Source of the DNA: Bacillota bacterium
GTDB lineage: Bacteria > Bacillota > Clostridia > Lachnospirales > Lachnospiraceae
NCBI GenBank assembly: GCA_023391695.1
Contig: JAEWAK010000001.1
Span: 1 to 64,000 of the forward strand
Length of the DNA stretch: 64,000 nt
Direction of reading: 5' to 3'
In this document: positions 56,142-64,000 of the stretch, in pieces
Layout of the letters: every line of letters begins with the position of its first letter
How positions within the stretch are numbered: the stretch's first letter is position 1
The notes under the pieces: generated by a model
Told to the model about the DNA's origin: nothing
The model's database searches: none
The model's input: the letters and a program-made list of their open reading frames with translations, nothing else
Position numbers and translations under genes: made by a program

Positions 56142-57860
56142 ATGAAAAAGAGATGGATTTCTTTAGCATTAGCAGCACTTCTGGTAATTTCTGTTTTCAC
56201 TGCCTGCGGTAATACGGATAAAACAGATATCCAAGGCAATTCCCCAGAGGCATCCTCCCAAGGGCAGGAAACTTCCGAAAACGGGGAGAATAGCGGATCA
56301 ACGGGCGGCTCTGGTCAGGAGAAAATTCTCAGGTTAGGTTCTATCAGTTCACCCACCGGTATTTTTAATCCGCTGTATGCCAGCGATGACTATACCGCTT
56401 ACATTAATAATCTGATTTTTCAGACTCTGGTATCCGTGGATGCCAGCGCTAATTTGAAGCCGAACCTGGCTGAAAGCTGGGATGTTTCGGAAGATTCCAA
56501 AACGATTACTTTTCATTTGTACGATAATATTAAATGGACCGACGGCGAACCTTTTACTGCCGATGATGTCCGGTTTACCCTTGAATTTATGGCCAATAAG
56601 AATTATACCGGGTTAAATTCCACCTATGTCCAGCAGATCGCCGGTTATGATGAAGTACGCAGCGGAACCGCAGAACATTTATCCGGTATTAATGTGATCG
56701 ATAATTATACGGTTGCCATTACAACCAAGGAAATATATGCCTCCTTTTATGAGAAAATCGGACGCGGAATCAGTATCATAGCAGAGCATGTTTGGGAAGG
56801 AGTTCCGGTGGAAGAAGTGGAGCAGAGCACGGAGCTTTTGCAGAATCCCATAGGAACCGGACCTTTTAAATTAGCGGAATATGTACCGGACCAGTATACG
56901 GCTTTGGAAAAAAATCCGGATTATTTTGAAGGAGAGCCGAAGCTTGATAAAATTATTATCCAGGTGGTGAATCCGGATACGGCCCAGGCCCAGCTTTTAA
57001 ACAATGAACTGGACATGATCCGTGTGGAATCCCTGAATCCGGACGATATTAAAATCTATGAAGACGCCGGTTTTGACGTAAGAAGCAACCTTTTAAACGC
57101 ATACCAGCATATGGTTATCAATTTTAACGATCCTCTATTGTCGGATAAAGATTTCCGGCAGGCCATGGCTTATGCAATTAACAGGGAAGGAATCGTTGCG
57201 TCCTTACTCTATGGTTACGGCAATGTGGCAAATACTATTTATACCAGGGAGTTTTTTGCATATCCCGGTGATGAGGCAATCAATGACTACGCTTACAGTC
57301 CTGAAAAAGCTCTTGAAATCTTAACAAAGAAAGCCGGACTGGAATATAAGGACGGAACCCTGTACCAGAATGGAAGTCCTGTAAAATTAACGCTTATTTA
57401 TCCTTCCGGCAATAAGGCCAGAGAAGGAGCGGCTGCGGTTATACAGCAGAATTTCAAGGAAATCGGCATTGATTTGAAATTGGAACTTGTGGAATTTGCA
57501 ACTCTGACCTCCGTACTTCAGGAAAGAAAGACAGACGGCTTCCAGTTAGCCCTGCTTGGCAACGGCTTTGGTGCGGATGCGGATGTAAGCCAGAATGTAG
57601 GAACTGACGGAAGCAACAATCATTCCATGTATTCTAATTCTAAGATTGACGGACTTTTGGCTGAGGGACTGAAATCCCTGGATAATGAAACAAGGGCTCC
57701 GATTTATAAGGAGATTGCTACCATATTAAATGATGAATTGCCCGTTATCTATTTGTATAACTGGGAACGTTTTACCATCATTAATCCCAAAGTGAAAAAT
57801 GTCGATATTACTACCTATTCCTTTTACGACGGTGTTGAAAACTGGGATTTTGCGGAGTAA
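56142..57860 (+). CDS. Peptide/oligo ABC transporter solute-binding lipoprotein (SBP_bac_5)
   Basis: The 572-residue protein begins with a lipoprotein signal peptide (lipobox FTAC) and a Ser/Gly/Glu-rich linker, then a DppA/OppA-type cluster C fold: LAESWDVSEDSKTITFHL, WTDGEPFTADDV and DFRQAMAYAINREGIV are diagnostic. It binds peptides or another small ligand and feeds the following permeases. ATG 56142 follows GGAGA; the longer ORF from 56085 would start within the possible operator. Confidence 0.93.
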   Translation: MKKRWISLALAALLVISVFTACGNTDKTDIQGNSPEASSQGQETSENGENSGSTGGSGQEKILRLGSISSPTGIFNPLYASDDYTAYINNLIFQTLVSVDASANLKPNLAESWDVSEDSKTITFHLYDNIKWTDGEPFTADDVRFTLEFMANKNYTGLNSTYVQQIAGYDEVRSGTAEHLSGINVIDNYTVAITTKEIYASFYEKIGRGISIIAEHVWEGVPVEEVEQSTELLQNPIGTGPFKLAEYVPDQYTALEKNPDYFEGEPKLDKIIIQVVNPDTAQAQLLNNELDMIRVESLNPDDIKIYEDAGFDVRSNLLNAYQHMVINFNDPLLSDKDFRQAMAYAINREGIVASLLYGYGNVANTIYTREFFAYPGDEAINDYAYSPEKALEILTKKAGLEYKDGTLYQNGSPVKLTLIYPSGNKAREGAAAVIQQNFKEIGIDLKLELVEFATLTSVLQERKTDGFQLALLGNGFGADADVSQNVGTDGSNNHSMYSNSKIDGLLAEGLKSLDNETRAPIYKEIATILNDELPVIYLYNWERFTIINPKVKNVDITTYSFYDGVENWDFAE

Positions 57861-57885
57861 GTAATAGAAGGGCAGGTTCCTCCAT

Positions 57886-58848
57886 ATGAGACAATATATT
57901 ATTAAAAGGCTGCTTGTACTAATTCCTGTTTTTTTCGGAGTTTCTATTATTATATTTGCATTAATTCATACCGCTCCCGGGGACCCTTACGCCTATATGG
58001 TGGAATCCGGCCTTCCCATTGAGGAAAAGGAAATTCAGCTGCAGAAAATCGGATATTATGATTCTCTGCCTGTAAAATACATAAAGTGGATTGGGAATGT
58101 ATTTCAGGGGAATTTGGGCTATTCTATCCGCTACGCCGAGCCGGTTGCAGCCGTAATCGGCAGGCGGATAGGCAATACGGCTCTGTTATCCGTCACCTCT
58201 CTGGCAGCCAGTACCCTGCTTTCCATTTTTTTTGGGATTTTAGCGGCAGTAAAGAAAAAAACCTTTACGGATCATATTATTTCCGTATTATCACTGATTG
58301 GAATCTCTTTACCTGCATTTTTTCTTGCGCTGGGAGTCATAAAGATATTTTCCATTGATTTTAATTTACTACCGGTATCGGGAATTGAAACAACAGGTAC
58401 GAATTACACGGGATGGAAAAGAGCCTTTGATATTTTCCGACATATGCTCCTTCCTTTTTTAGTACTTACGTGCACCCAGACCGCTTCCATGGTCCGTTAC
58501 ACCCGTTCAACCATGCTGGAGGTGCTGGGACAGGACTATATCCGGACGGCCAGGGCAAAAGGCCTGTCTGACAGGGTGGTTATTTATCTGCATGCCTTTC
58601 GGAATACCCTGATACCAATTACAACCCTGGTGGCCATGTCTCTGGGACATCTGCTGTCCGGTACGGTATTGATTGAGACCGTATTTGTCTGGCCCGGCAT
58701 GGGAAACCTGCTTTATCAGGCGGTAAGCAACCGGGACTATCCGCTGATTGTTTCCGGAACGATGTTTTTGTCTATCTGTATTCTACTGGCTAACCTGCTG
58801 GCGGATATCCTGTATGGGGTGGTCGATCCAAGAATACGCTACAATTAA
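57886..58848 (+). CDS. dppB: Peptide ABC transporter permease DppB-like
   Basis: The 320-residue membrane protein begins MRQYIIKRLLVLIPVFFGV, has six helices and the EAA region YIRTARAKGLSDRVVIYLHAFRNTLIP, and ends with GVVDPRIRYN, all standard for DppB/OppB. It lies 25 bp after the binding-protein gene. Conventional symbol given for the family; substrate specificity is not implied. Confidence 0.92.
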   Translation: MRQYIIKRLLVLIPVFFGVSIIIFALIHTAPGDPYAYMVESGLPIEEKEIQLQKIGYYDSLPVKYIKWIGNVFQGNLGYSIRYAEPVAAVIGRRIGNTALLSVTSLAASTLLSIFFGILAAVKKKTFTDHIISVLSLIGISLPAFFLALGVIKIFSIDFNLLPVSGIETTGTNYTGWKRAFDIFRHMLLPFLVLTCTQTASMVRYTRSTMLEVLGQDYIRTARAKGLSDRVVIYLHAFRNTLIPITTLVAMSLGHLLSGTVLIETVFVWPGMGNLLYQAVSNRDYPLIVSGTMFLSICILLANLLADILYGVVDPRIRYN

Positions 58849-58867
58849 AAAACCAGGAGTTATGTTT

Positions 58868-59740
58868 ATGAACAAAAAAAGACAGGAAGAGAATGGAACC
58901 TCCTTATTTAAGGCAGGAATGAAGCGTCTCAGGAAAGATAAACTGGCAATGTTCGGATTTGGAATTTTAATAGTATTTGTTTTGGCCGCGGTTTTTGCAC
59001 CGGTAATCGGACAATATGACCCATCTGCCCAGGATTTGCTGAATACGTATCAGGCTCCTTCCGCTAAACACTGGCTGGGTACGGATGAGCTTGGGAGGGA
59101 TGTATTTACCAGATTTCTATACGGAGGGCGTATTTCTCTAAGCGTGGGATTGATTTCTACGGGAATATCTGCCGGATTTGGAGTCCTTCTGGGAGCCGTT
59201 GCCGGTTATTTCGGAAGAAAAGCGGACGGTATTATTATGAGGATTACGGATATCTTCATGTGTTTTCCCTTCTATGTCATTGCAATCACCGTGGCAGCCA
59301 TATGGGGTTCCGGGATATGGAATATTATGCTGATATCCGGCTTTTTAAACTGGACCAATATCTGCCGTATCGTACGGGCAGAAGTTCTTTCCCTGAAGCA
59401 GAGGGAGTATATTGAGGCTGCAAAAGCGCTGGGGCTGAATAATTTTGAAACAATTATAAGACACATTCTTCCCAATACGTTTGCACTGATTATCGTATAT
59501 TCTACCCTTGGAATTGCGAAGGGGATACTTTCCGAAGCCGGTTTAAGCTATCTTGGGCTTGGAGTTACACCTCCCATGCCAAGCTGGGGCAATATGCTTG
59601 CGGCTGCCCAAAGTCTCAGGACATTGCAGCTTTATTGGTGGTTATGGATACCTGCGGGAACGGCTGTATTTATTACCATATTATCCATTAACTTTTTTGG
59701 AGACGGATTACGAGATGCATTTGATGCAAAAATGAACTAA
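58868..59740 (+). CDS. dppC: Peptide ABC transporter permease DppC-like
   Basis: The 290-residue partner permease has an N-terminal membrane helix, the GTDELGRDVFTRFLYGGRISL motif characteristic of DppC/OppC, and the EAA region YIEAAKALGLNNFETIIRHILPN. ATG 58868 follows CAGGAG with 8-nt spacing; the ORF upstream to 58748 overlaps the DppB gene and is not used. It is 19 bp downstream of dppB. Confidence 0.92.
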   Translation: MNKKRQEENGTSLFKAGMKRLRKDKLAMFGFGILIVFVLAAVFAPVIGQYDPSAQDLLNTYQAPSAKHWLGTDELGRDVFTRFLYGGRISLSVGLISTGISAGFGVLLGAVAGYFGRKADGIIMRITDIFMCFPFYVIAITVAAIWGSGIWNIMLISGFLNWTNICRIVRAEVLSLKQREYIEAAKALGLNNFETIIRHILPNTFALIIVYSTLGIAKGILSEAGLSYLGLGVTPPMPSWGNMLAAAQSLRTLQLYWWLWIPAGTAVFITILSINFFGDGLRDAFDAKMN

Positions 59741-59752
59741 GGAGGCGCAGCT

Positions 59753-60745
59753 TTGGGTGAGAAAATTGTTCAGGTGGAAAATCTGGTCACAAAATTCAAA
59801 TCCTCCGGAAAAACGGTTACCGCCATAAATGGTGTGGATTTTTCTGTTGAAAGAGGAAAGGTTTTGGGAATCGTGGGAGAATCCGGATGCGGGAAATCAG
59901 TGACCTCACTTTCTATTATGGGACTTTTGGAGAAAAAAAAATCGGAAGTCAGCGGTAAAATTTATTATAAGGGAGATAATCTGCTGGAATTTGACGACAG
60001 CCGGATGAGGAAAATCCGCGGTAACCGTATATCCATGATATTTCAGGAGCCCATGACAGCTCTGAACCCGGTTTTTACCATTGGCTTTCAGCTGAAAGAA
60101 GTTCTGGCATTACATAAGGGAATCAGAAAGAAAAAGGAAGCCAGGGAATTATCGTTTGGCATGCTTAAAATGGTTGGAATACCAAGACCGGATAAGGTCC
60201 TGAATGAATATCCCCATCAGCTGAGCGGAGGAATGCGTCAGCGTGTTATGATTGCCATGTCACTGCTGTGCGGCCCTGAGCTTCTGATTGCGGATGAGCC
60301 GACAACCGCACTGGATGTTACAATTCAGGCCCAGGTATTGGAGCTGATAACAGGTCTGAAAGAAAAATACAACATGGGCATTTTGTTTATAACCCATGAT
60401 TTAGGTGTAATTGCGGAAATGACAGATGAGGTATTGGTAATGTATGCCGGAAGAGTGGTGGAGCAGGCACCGGTCGGTGAAATCTTTGAAAATCCGCTTC
60501 ATCCTTATACCAGAGGTCTGCTTTCTTCCCGTGCCGTACTGTTTCACAAAGGTGAAAAACTTCATTGTATACCCGGAAAGGTACCAAGTCTTACGGATAT
60601 GCCTCCCGGATGTGCCTTCTATCCCAGGTGCAGCAGTGCCTGTCAGGAGTGCAGGGAAAATATGCCGGAACTGACGGAAGTATCCCGCGGACATTTTGTC
60701 AGGTGTTTTCCGGTGCAGAAAGGGGATAAAGGATATGGGATATAG
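59753..60745 (+). CDS. dppD: Peptide ABC transporter ATPase DppD-like
   Basis: The 330-residue ATPase has Walker A GESGCGKSVTS (about 43), signature LSGGMRQRV, Walker B LLIADEPTTALD and a C-terminal oligopeptide-type Cys region (GCAFYPRCSSACQEC) that in relatives can hold a metal centre. The start is TTG with AAGGAGG 7 nt upstream. Its end overlaps the next gene by 11 bp. Confidence 0.93.
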   Translation: MGEKIVQVENLVTKFKSSGKTVTAINGVDFSVERGKVLGIVGESGCGKSVTSLSIMGLLEKKKSEVSGKIYYKGDNLLEFDDSRMRKIRGNRISMIFQEPMTALNPVFTIGFQLKEVLALHKGIRKKKEARELSFGMLKMVGIPRPDKVLNEYPHQLSGGMRQRVMIAMSLLCGPELLIADEPTTALDVTIQAQVLELITGLKEKYNMGILFITHDLGVIAEMTDEVLVMYAGRVVEQAPVGEIFENPLHPYTRGLLSSRAVLFHKGEKLHCIPGKVPSLTDMPPGCAFYPRCSSACQECRENMPELTEVSRGHFVRCFPVQKGDKGYGI

Positions 60746-61766
60746 CCTTTTGGATGAAAAGCCTGTTTTGGAGGTAGCCGGGCTGAAGAAATATTTTCCC
60801 ATATATAAAGGGGTATTTTCCAGAAAAACCGGTGATATCAAAGCAGTGGACGATATTTCTTTCTATATCAGGAAAGGGGAGATACTCGGACTTGTCGGTG
60901 AATCCGGCTGCGGAAAATCCACCGCCGGAAGGACGATTCTGAACCTTCTGGAACCTACGGGCGGAAGGGTGGCATTTGAGGGGGAAGTGATTTATGATGT
61001 GGGAAAAAAGGAAAAGATTGCAGAAAACCGGATGAGGCAGCTGCGCAGGGATATGCAGATTGTTTTTCAGGACCCTTATGCATCCCTGGATCCCAGAATG
61101 AATATAGGAACCATTCTTACGGAAGGTATGTTAAAGCACAAATTATATAACCGGAAGGATGCTTTGGAGAAAGCGAAGGAGCTTCTGGAATTATGCGGGC
61201 TGTCCGCATCTGCCGTTCATAAATATCCCCATGAGTTCAGCGGAGGCCAGCGCCAGCGTATCGGCATCGCCAGAGCACTGTCCCTGAATCCTAAGTTTAT
61301 CCTGGGAGATGAATTGATCGCGGCTTTGGATGTAAGTATTCAGTCCCAGATTCTTACGCTGTTCCAGGATATGATTGAGAAATTCCGGCTGACCACGTTA
61401 TTTATTTCCCATGATTTGAGTGTGGTCCGTTATTTCTGCGACCGGATATGTGTTATGTATCTGGGCTCTATTGTGGAATCAGGCTCAAGCGAACAGCTTT
61501 TTCTCCAGCCTTTGCATCCTTATACCCAGGCATTGCTTTCCGCAATTCCGAAAACAACGCCGAAGGATATAAAAAAGCGTATCATTTTAACCGGAGAAGT
61601 ACCGACGGCTGACAATCCGCCTTCCGGCTGCAAGTTTCATACCAGATGCAGCTATGCAACGGAACGGTGCAGGCAGGAAAAACCGGCGGAAGTGGAAGCG
61701 GAGCCCGGACATCTGGTAAGCTGCCACCTGGCGGAAAAAAGAGACGGAAGGGATTATGCAATATAA
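60735..61766 (+). CDS. dppF: Peptide ABC transporter ATPase DppF-like
   Basis: The 343-residue ATPase has Walker A GESGCGKSTAG, signature FSGGQRQRI and Walker B LGDELIAALDVSIQ, where leucine replaces the usual proline but the catalytic Asp-Glu is kept. A C-terminal GCKFHTRCSYATERC Cys motif follows. ATG 60735 is chosen after GGGATAAAGG; earlier codons lie inside dppD. It completes a five-gene importer. Confidence 0.92.
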   Translation: MGYSLLDEKPVLEVAGLKKYFPIYKGVFSRKTGDIKAVDDISFYIRKGEILGLVGESGCGKSTAGRTILNLLEPTGGRVAFEGEVIYDVGKKEKIAENRMRQLRRDMQIVFQDPYASLDPRMNIGTILTEGMLKHKLYNRKDALEKAKELLELCGLSASAVHKYPHEFSGGQRQRIGIARALSLNPKFILGDELIAALDVSIQSQILTLFQDMIEKFRLTTLFISHDLSVVRYFCDRICVMYLGSIVESGSSEQLFLQPLHPYTQALLSAIPKTTPKDIKKRIILTGEVPTADNPPSGCKFHTRCSYATERCRQEKPAEVEAEPGHLVSCHLAEKRDGRDYAI

Positions 61767-61853
61767 ATGTATTGCAAAATTGTTCATGATTGGAATTAAC
61801 TCGGCAAATGCAAAGTTTTGCAGTATCATAAATAGAAAGAAGGCGGAAATACG

Positions 61854-63182
61854 ATGGAGCGGATACAGCAGAGAATTATTGAATTAATTGATGCAAACAA
61901 AGAGGAAATTATTAATTTTGCAAGAGATATTTATGACCATGGGGAGCTGGGTTACAAGGAATTTAAGACTTCTGCAAAATTTGCCGCGTTTTTGAATAAA
62001 CAGAAGCTTAAAGTACAGGAAGGACTGGCTATCACGGGAGTAAAGGGATATCTTAACGAAGAGAAAAAAGACAATGTAAGCCTTGCGTTAATCGGGGAAC
62101 TGGATGCTTTGAGGATACCAAATCATGCCCATGCCGATCCTGAAACCGGTGCTGCCCACTGCTGCGGCCACCATGCCCAGCTGGCAGGCGTCATAGGGGC
62201 GGCCATTGCCTTAAGCGATGAAGAAATAGCAGAAGCATTGGATGGCCAGGTAGTATTTTTTGCCGTCCCTTCGGAGGAATATGGAGAAATTGAGTTTAAA
62301 AACAATCTAAAACGGGAGGGAAAAATAAGGTACGGCGGCGGCAAGAGCGAACTGATCCGCACCGGTGCTTTTGATGATGTGGATTTAAGCCTGGCGCACC
62401 ATATCGGACTTGAGCCGGTATCCATAGGAAACGGTACGAATAACGGCTTTGTATCCAAGGTAATCCGCTATAAAGGAAAATCTGCCCATGCGGCAGGGTC
62501 TCCCCAGCGTGGTATCAATGCCCTGAACGCGGCATCCATCGGGTTATCCGCACTGGCATTTCACAGAGAAACTTTTCAGGATAAGGACTCCGTAAGAATC
62601 CATCCGATTATTACCAAGGGAGGCAACCTGGTCAATGTGGTTCCGGATGAAGCGGTAATAGAGACTCTGGTGCGGGCGTCAAACGTAGAGGCCATTTCAG
62701 ATGCGGCCCGAAAAACAGACCGGGCCTTTAAAGCCGGGGCATATGCGCTGGGAGCAGGAATTGAGATAGAAACCATGCCGGGATATCTTCCTACCATAGC
62801 ATATAAAGCCAATCCTCAGGTAGTGGATGCCGCAAATTTAGCCTCAGGGGGAAAATATCCCGTTGAGGAGGCAGATACGGCATTTCACAGCGGGGGTTCT
62901 ACCGATTTAGGCGATTTGGAGCATCTCCAGCCGGTACTTACCTTCAGGACCGGAGGAATGAAGGACCGGGTCCATTCTGAAAATTTTGATATCATAGATG
63001 GAGAACTGGCCTATGTGGTAACTGCTAAAATATTTGCCTTAAGTGCTTACAATCTATTGAAAAACGGTGCGAAGGAAGCCAGACAGGTAGTAGATAACTA
63101 CCGGCCGGTATTTACAAAAGAAGAATATCTGGCTTATATGGAAAGCTTCATCGGCCTGGAAGTCACGGAACCGGAAATATAA
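61854..63182 (+). CDS. M20-family amidohydrolase (AbgB-like)
   Basis: The 442-residue enzyme belongs to M20D-type metal amidohydrolases: GELDALRIPNHAHADPETG and AAHCCGHHAQLAGVIGAA supply metal ligands, PSEEYGEIEF holds the catalytic glutamate pair, and SAHAAGSPQRGINALNAA begins the dimerisation lid. It would hydrolyse amide bonds such as in N-acyl amino acids or p-aminobenzoyl-glutamate-like compounds. GAAAGAAGGCGG precedes the ATG. It follows the peptide importer by about 90 bp in the same direction, suggesting that it processes the imported ligand. Confidence 0.88.
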   Translation: MERIQQRIIELIDANKEEIINFARDIYDHGELGYKEFKTSAKFAAFLNKQKLKVQEGLAITGVKGYLNEEKKDNVSLALIGELDALRIPNHAHADPETGAAHCCGHHAQLAGVIGAAIALSDEEIAEALDGQVVFFAVPSEEYGEIEFKNNLKREGKIRYGGGKSELIRTGAFDDVDLSLAHHIGLEPVSIGNGTNNGFVSKVIRYKGKSAHAAGSPQRGINALNAASIGLSALAFHRETFQDKDSVRIHPIITKGGNLVNVVPDEAVIETLVRASNVEAISDAARKTDRAFKAGAYALGAGIEIETMPGYLPTIAYKANPQVVDAANLASGGKYPVEEADTAFHSGGSTDLGDLEHLQPVLTFRTGGMKDRVHSENFDIIDGELAYVVTAKIFALSAYNLLKNGAKEARQVVDNYRPVFTKEEYLAYMESFIGLEVTEPEI

Positions 63183-63773
63183 AAGTTTATGCGTTCAATT
63201 AATAATAAAATGGCTGCCGCAAATCAGTACTGCCGGATTTGCGGCAGCCATTATCTGCTTTGTTAGGAGGTACTTTTTCAGAAGCCTGTCAGGCCGGTTC
63301 CGGAGTAATGTCTGGAATGTCCGCCGTATAGCAGCATAAATACTGAGAATAGTGATGAGTTTGAAGTGGAACTGGAAGAATCATGAAAATGCGGAGGAGA
63401 TACAATGGCTAACGAAAAGAAAATTGTTAAAAAAGATTTAAAAAGAGCCTTTCCTTTAGATTTATAAAAGTATAACCCAAAAATAAAAAGCAATATTGCC
63501 ATTCCCAATTCAAAATAATAAAAAACATATTTATTATATTACCCTTAAAAATACTGATTGCCATCTCCTTTGAACAAAATGTCAGCACGGATGAGTTTGA
63601 GGGGTATAATGGAGAGCGGGATATATTGGGGGATCGGCAGCAGTTTGGTATTTATTTTCCAAAATCTTGTACAGGCTTGATTTTACTGTTTAAATGCCAT
63701 ATAATTGATGCAAAAGTCAGATATATTAATAACTTAAATATAGAAGCATTAATTGATTGAAGGGAGGATTTCT
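63183..63773. other. 590-bp gap with a 20-codon ORF
   Basis: After the stem-loop the gap is mostly empty. ATG 63405 with GCGGAGGAG 7 nt upstream opens a 20-codon Lys-rich frame (MANEKKIVKK, then RAFPLDL) ending at 63467. It could be a micro-peptide or the truncated start of a lost gene. The rest (63470-63760) is AT-rich with no recognisable gene; a minus-strand ORF at 63278-63508 shows no family features. Confidence 0.35.
63209..63252. terminator. Long stem-loop terminator
   Basis: AATGGCTGCCGCAAATC (63209-63225) pairs perfectly with GATTTGCGGCAGCCATT (63236-63252) around a 10-nt loop. No long T-run follows on the plus strand (on the minus strand it is followed by TTATTATT), but its 17-bp stem and position after the amidohydrolase make it a likely terminator. 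Confidence 0.65.
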
Positions 63774-64000
63774 ATGGACGTTCAAACAGTTTTACAGGAA
63801 CTTGAATTATTGGGTACGGAGCGAACCAAAAAAGTGTATATACAGCAGGGTGCCCACGAACCTCTTTTTGGAGTTGCAACAGGTGCGATGAAGCCAATCG
63901 TCAGGAAAATCAAGATAAATCAGGTACTTGCGGACGAGCTTTATGCTACCGGCAATTATGATGCCATGTATCTGGCCGGTATGGTTGCAGACCCAAAAGC
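63774..64000 (+). CDS. AlkD-like DNA alkylation repair protein (partial)
   Basis: The first 75 residues are present and the gene runs off the window. ELELLGTERTKKVYIQQG and EPLFGVATGAMKPIVRKIK match the start of AlkD-type HEAT-repeat proteins (DNA_alkylation family), which remove alkylated bases; Lactobacillales/Clostridia relatives are about 230 residues. AGGGAGG precedes the ATG. Confidence 0.75.
   Translation, partial: MDVQTVLQELELLGTERTKKVYIQQGAHEPLFGVATGAMKPIVRKIKINQVLADELYATGNYDAMYLAGMVADPK

Overview
The window looks like chromosomal DNA of an anaerobic, low-GC Firmicute, most likely a Lachnospiraceae-type Clostridium relative. The evidence is the AT-rich sequence, strong GGAGG ribosome sites, frequent GTG/TTG starts, YesMN two-component systems paired with Lpl-type sugar ABC permeases, and lipoprotein solute-binding proteins. 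This assignment is inference; no rRNA, tRNA or CRISPR array was seen.

Layout. (1) 1-2.1 kb: a 73-bp dispersed repeat that supplies a ribosome site, a SUKH/SMI1-like remnant abutting an L-rhamnose mutarotase remnant, and two small membrane proteins. (2) 2.1-8.4 kb: a GH78 alpha-L-rhamnosidase divergent from an AraC regulator, a DUF5060/DUF4038-type glycosidase, and a PAS-like/degenerate-GGDEF/LuxR regulator. (3) 8.5-25.2 kb: a chemoreceptor, then a glycan-utilisation locus on the plus strand: two sugar permeases, YesM-type kinase, YesN-type regulator, solute-binding lipoprotein, GH106-like enzyme, a GH3 remnant, and a 1338-aa fusion of a GH106-like enzyme with GH43. None of the glycosidases has a signal peptide, so imported oligosaccharides are probably cut in the cytoplasm. 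Rhamnose-rich pectin (rhamnogalacturonan) is the likely theme. No sugar-importer ATPase is present, so a shared MsmX-like ATPase elsewhere is expected.

(4) 25.9-39.7 kb: a polymorphic-toxin island. A 3305-residue secreted RHS/YD-repeat protein carries three fibronectin-III-like domains, a beta-helix region with a 627-bp internal duplication, and a C-terminal AHH-type nuclease. Its presumptive ankyrin-repeat immunity gene lies 5 bp downstream. Behind it is a graveyard of displaced cassettes: an IS110 transposase remnant, a frameshifted ParB-like toxin tip plus candidate immunity gene, a duplicated RHS tail joined to a broken HNH-like toxin plus SUKH immunity gene, an orphan small ORF and a SUKH-like pseudogene. 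A 30-bp-arm inverted repeat closes the island.

(5) 39.9-50.1 kb: a second YesMN kinase/regulator pair (minus strand; the kinase start region is apparently frameshifted) divergent from a second Lpl-type operon: solute-binding lipoprotein, two permeases, a putative alpha/beta hydrolase and a second DUF5060/DUF4038-type glycosidase. (6) 50.5-63.2 kb: a metabolic cluster with a class III (GSA-aminomutase-like) aminotransferase, a two-part class II aldolase, a TetR regulator and an FGGY kinase, then a small Cys-rich protein, a complete Dpp/Opp-type peptide importer and an M20 amidohydrolase. The aminotransferase/aldolase/kinase combination matches no pathway I recognise. (7) The window ends inside an AlkD-like DNA alkylation repair gene.
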